Positions 61,470 through 64,000 of a DNA stretch of 64,000 bases are shown piece by piece. Each line of letters opens with the position of its first letter. Position 1 is the first letter of the stretch. This DNA is from Ruminococcus sp. AF31-8BH (GTDB lineage: Bacteria > Bacillota > Clostridia > Lachnospirales > Lachnospiraceae), in contig NZ_QTVN01000012.1 of the NCBI RefSeq assembly GCF_003460605.1, forward strand, positions 68,263 through 132,262, read 5' to 3'. The position numbers were made by a program, and so were the translations under genes. The notes under the pieces were generated by a model that saw only the letters and a program-made list of their open reading frames with translations, was not told where the DNA came from and did not search any database.

Positions 61470-62723
61470 TTAAAATTCCAGGCTATTCGCATTCAGCAAG
61501 AAATGCTTCATTCCCATGATGACAAAACCTTCATCATTTCTCCAAGGCTTTTTGCTGCCATTTACAATGACGATCTTCTTGAAAGAGTCCGGGATATTAC
61601 GCAGAGAATTGAACTCCTGCGTCTGTTTTTCTTCCGAAGTCATGTCATATGCAACCTGGATATAGTATCTCTGGTTTCCTTGATTCACCACAAAGTCAAC
61701 CTCCAACTGCTTGCGAACACGTTTGCCCTCTTTATCCTTATCGAAGATATCCACGACACCCACATCAACATTGTAGCCACGGATCAGCAGCTCATTATAA
61801 ACAATGTTCTCCATGATATGAGTAGGCTCCTGCTGTCTGAAATTCAGACGTGCATTTCTCAGTCCCAAATCAGTAAAGTAGTATTTCAGATTTGCACCGA
61901 TATACTTTCTGCCCTTAATATCGTATCGGCTTGCCTTGGAAATCAAAAAGGCATCTGTCAAATGGTCGATATGCTTGGAGATGGTTTTATTAGCATAAGT
62001 CATCTGGCGCTCACTGGCAAAGGTATTGGCAATCTTTGAAGGGTTGGTCGGTGCGCCGATTGCAGATGCAAGCACATCAACCAGAATCCCAATCTCATCC
62101 ACGTTCTGAATCTTATTTCTTTCAATAACATCCTTCAGATAGACATTTGCAAAGATGTTCTTCAGATAGTCCGCTTTCTGTCGTTCGCTCTGGAAACTTA
62201 CGATCTGCGGCAATCCTCCGTAGATCATGTAGTCATCCCAGGCATCATCATAATCGCCGTCATAGACAGAATAAAACTCTGCAAAGGAGAGAGGGTAGAT
62301 TCTAATCTCATCACCTCTGCCACGGAATTCGGTCACAATGTCGCTGGACAGGAACTTGGAATTACTTCCGGTGACATACACATCAATATTGCTCATGCGG
62401 AGCAGGCTGTTCAGCACTTCCTCAAATCGTGGCATGAACTGCACTTCATCCAAAAGGAGATAATACTTCCCGTCGTCTTTCATGGCATCCTTGATGTACT
62501 TGAAGCATACCTTGGGATCTCTTAATTCCCCGTTCTCAATACCATCCAATGCAATTTCAATAATATGATCAACATCAACGCCGTTCTCCAGTAAGTATCT
62601 CTTAAAGATGGTAAACAGCAAAAAGGATTTGCCACATCTACGAATGCCGGTAATCACCTTTATCATTCCATTATCTTTTCGCTCGATCAGCTGCTGTAGG
62701 TAAGCGTCTCTTTTAATCTCCAT
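61470..62723 (-). CDS. AAA ATPase with DUF4143 C-terminal domain
   Basis: 417 residues. N-terminal AAA domain with Walker A-like ITGIRRCGKSFLLFTI (26-33 core) and Walker B YYLLLDEVQFMPRFEE; C-terminal DUF4143 with nuclease-like VDFVVNQGNQRYYIQVAYD. Such proteins are common, strain-variable and of unknown function. ATG 62723 follows GGGGAG by 7 nt. Its promoter sits between two long direct repeats. Confidence 0.9.
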   Translation of the reverse strand: MEIKRDAYLQQLIERKDNGMIKVITGIRRCGKSFLLFTIFKRYLLENGVDVDHIIEIALDGIENGELRDPKVCFKYIKDAMKDDGKYYLLLDEVQFMPRFEEVLNSLLRMSNIDVYVTGSNSKFLSSDIVTEFRGRGDEIRIYPLSFAEFYSVYDGDYDDAWDDYMIYGGLPQIVSFQSERQKADYLKNIFANVYLKDVIERNKIQNVDEIGILVDVLASAIGAPTNPSKIANTFASERQMTYANKTISKHIDHLTDAFLISKASRYDIKGRKYIGANLKYYFTDLGLRNARLNFRQQEPTHIMENIVYNELLIRGYNVDVGVVDIFDKDKEGKRVRKQLEVDFVVNQGNQRYYIQVAYDMTSEEKQTQEFNSLRNIPDSFKKIVIVNGSKKPWRNDEGFVIMGMKHFLLNANSLEF

Positions 62724-62733
62724 CGTTACACTC

Positions 62734-62768
62734 CCCATTTCCGTGCATCTACACACTTTTTAGTAATG
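62734..62768 (-). repeat. Direct repeat A around the start of the DUF4143 gene
   Basis: About 35 bp matching 62808-62843 at some 30 positions; shared core CATCTACACACTTTT (plus strand). It covers the ribosome site and extends towards the -10 box. Confidence 0.75.
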
Positions 62769-62770
62769 AG

Positions 62771-62799
62771 ATTCTATCACAGAACGACCTGAATTTCAA
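62771..62799 (-). promoter_or_regulatory. Promoter for the DUF4143 ATPase gene
   Basis: Minus-strand TTGAAA (62799-62794), 17 bp, TAGAAT (62776-62771), exactly between the two direct repeats. Confidence 0.75.
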
Positions 62800-62807
62800 T
62801 ATGTATT

Positions 62808-62843
62808 CCCATTTTATGTACATCTACACACTTTTATGTAATG
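62808..62843 (-). repeat. Direct repeat B upstream of the DUF4143 promoter
   Basis: Second copy of the 35-bp repeat, same orientation, 8 bp before the -35 box. Offset between copies is 74 bp. Confidence 0.75.
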
Positions 62844-63018
62844 TTGATAAATATATTTTCAGATTTTTTTGATTGCAGTGTCTATAATCGATTACTCCAA
62901 TCGTTATTATAGGTAGACAACAAAAAGAAGATGGTTCCGATGTTTCATTAAATATGTTCGTTAGTCTTTTACGCAAAGGATTCTATCTCCTCTGCGCCTA
63001 ATGCTTTTCGGATTCAGT

Positions 63019-63891
63019 TCAACAAACTGGATTTTGTTTTTTGATACTTATTACACTTTTGCTTTTTTTCTTAATCATACATATTGCTGCTAAAGTAACT
63101 ATAACATAACCTAATAGTGCAATAATTGATGATTCAATTCCAAATTCTCCACCAGTGAAAACAAAGTCTTTTGAATCAAGTACATATGTCATAACCGAAT
63201 ATTCATCTGCCTTTTCGCTTATTGATAAACCGCCGCCAATAATTAAAATATTCCAAAGTGAATGGACAATTCCGCTGTTCCAAACAGAACCACTTTCAAT
63301 AGCAACCATTGAGAACATTATTCCCACCATTGTTCCTGCAATAAGAACCAACAGGCTACTTATAATGGAAAAATCCATTCCTATAATATGTACTAATCCA
63401 AATAAAACTGATGGAATTAATACAGCTACTTTAATATTCCATTTCTCTTTTAACAGATTTAGAATAACTCCTCGAAAAACCATTTCTTCAACAAAACCAG
63501 CGGCTATGCCTGTAAAAGCAATACCAGCACTCAGTGTTGAAAAAATCTGATTACTATTCATTCCAGAAGAAACGTACTTTCCAGAAAAGAAAAAAAGATA
63601 AACCGCTTTTACTGTCACAGGTAATAATACACCTACAATAATCCATTTAGCTTTAATTGAAAATTTTGGCATTCCCAAATTTTCTATTTTTATTTTAAGT
63701 AGTCTTTTTGAAAATAATTCACTTAAAACAAATGCTAATCCAACATATATAATTCCTGCTATAATATTGCATATACCTTCTGGAATTTTAACCAAAACAA
63801 ACAAACTTGCCACTAACTGAGCTAATATTTGAGCTACTATCAATACAATGATGGCCCCCAAAGCCCCTCCTATCGTCTTTCTTGTACTCAT
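63019..63891 (-). CDS. CPBP-family intramembrane metalloprotease
   Basis: 290 residues with about eight hydrophobic segments and the CAAX-protease/bacteriocin-processing motifs: AGFVEEMVFRGVILNLL (EExxxR), VLFGLVHIIG and NSGIVHSLWNILI. ATG 63891 follows GGAGAG by 6 nt. Relatives process prenylated proteins or bacteriocin leaders, or give self-immunity; no bacteriocin gene was seen nearby. C-terminus basic (KKKSK). Confidence 0.9.
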   Translation of the reverse strand: MSTRKTIGGALGAIIVLIVAQILAQLVASLFVLVKIPEGICNIIAGIIYVGLAFVLSELFSKRLLKIKIENLGMPKFSIKAKWIIVGVLLPVTVKAVYLFFFSGKYVSSGMNSNQIFSTLSAGIAFTGIAAGFVEEMVFRGVILNLLKEKWNIKVAVLIPSVLFGLVHIIGMDFSIISSLLVLIAGTMVGIMFSMVAIESGSVWNSGIVHSLWNILIIGGGLSISEKADEYSVMTYVLDSKDFVFTGGEFGIESSIIALLGYVIVTLAAICMIKKKSKSVISIKKQNPVC

Positions 63892-63964
63892 AAAAAGCTC
63901 TCCTTTACCTTCATTATTGCAAAAATTTACTACCAACTTAACAAATCCCGATTGAACAAAATCG

Positions 63965-64000
63965 CTGCGCGATGGCCTGCCAAGGCTGTGGCGCAGTTTT
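63965..64000. terminator. Hairpin at the right window edge
   Basis: CTGCGC (63965-63970) pairs with GCGCAG (63991-63996), preceded by AAAA and followed by TTTT at the end of the window. It may be the terminator of a gene beyond the edge. Confidence 0.4.

Noticed and set aside
1..64000. tRNA, rRNA, integrase or prophage signals
   Set aside because: None recognised on either strand; the only mobile trace is the IS91 remnant and the foldback repeats.

Overview
The window reads as chromosomal DNA of a low-to-mid GC Gram-positive anaerobe, most likely a Lachnospiraceae (Blautia/Ruminococcus-like Clostridia). Reasons: strong AGGAGG-type ribosome sites on nearly every gene, TTGACA/TATAAT promoters, the anaerobic (early cobalt insertion) cobalamin route, an ECF-type pantothenate transporter S component, LuxS, and a YheO-like regulator. 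No rRNA, tRNA, CRISPR array, phage module or origin was seen.

Layout. 1-7134: lysA (cut by the window edge), pyk, a rhomboid-fold membrane protein next to a CorA-type transporter, aroC, a TA-flanked palindromic repeat, and a beta-propeller lactonase. 7292-13666: a tight minus-strand tetrapyrrole operon hemA, precorrin-2 dehydrogenase, a hemC-cobA-hemD triple fusion, hemB, hemL. 13826-17434: a patch of decayed defence genes: an hsdR 3' remnant joined to a fic 5' remnant, then an AbiE-like antitoxin gene whose toxin partner has lost its catalytic core, plus a long direct repeat. 17435-21041: cbiK, an inositol-monophosphatase-type gene, a radical SAM gene and a pyridoxal kinase gene, the latter divergent from a MocR/PdxR-type regulator (21195-22523). 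22592-35217: an eleven-gene cobalamin operon (cbiD-L-F-G-H-JET-A-B-cobD-P-C) behind a promoter, a cobalamin riboswitch and an intrinsic terminator.

35558-51918: MATE exporter, RluA-type pseudouridine synthase, coenzyme A genes (coaX, ECF S component, coaBC), a tRNA methyltransferase (MnmM family), cyclophilin lipoprotein, codB with a PRTase-like gene, luxS, SH3 lipoprotein, XdhC-family protein, DAACS symporter, dihydropyrimidinase and a YheO-like regulator. 52018-57321: second MATE exporter, Lrp regulator, then NAD-malic enzyme and a malate/lactate dehydrogenase under a FadR-type GntR regulator with visible operators. 57394-64000: accessory region with small genes, an IS91 remnant, a DUF4143 ATPase and a CPBP protease.

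How it fits together. The hem operon carries glutamyl-tRNA to uroporphyrinogen III and precorrin-2; the dehydrogenase gives sirohydrochlorin; CbiK adds cobalt; the riboswitch operon builds cobyrinate diamide, cobyrate and cobinamide phosphate. No hemE/N/Y/H or cobU/S/T/C is in the window, so the local hem genes appear to serve corrinoids and sirohaem. The regions most worth a second look are 13826-17434 (eroded defence genes and repeats) and the fusions in the two tetrapyrrole operons.
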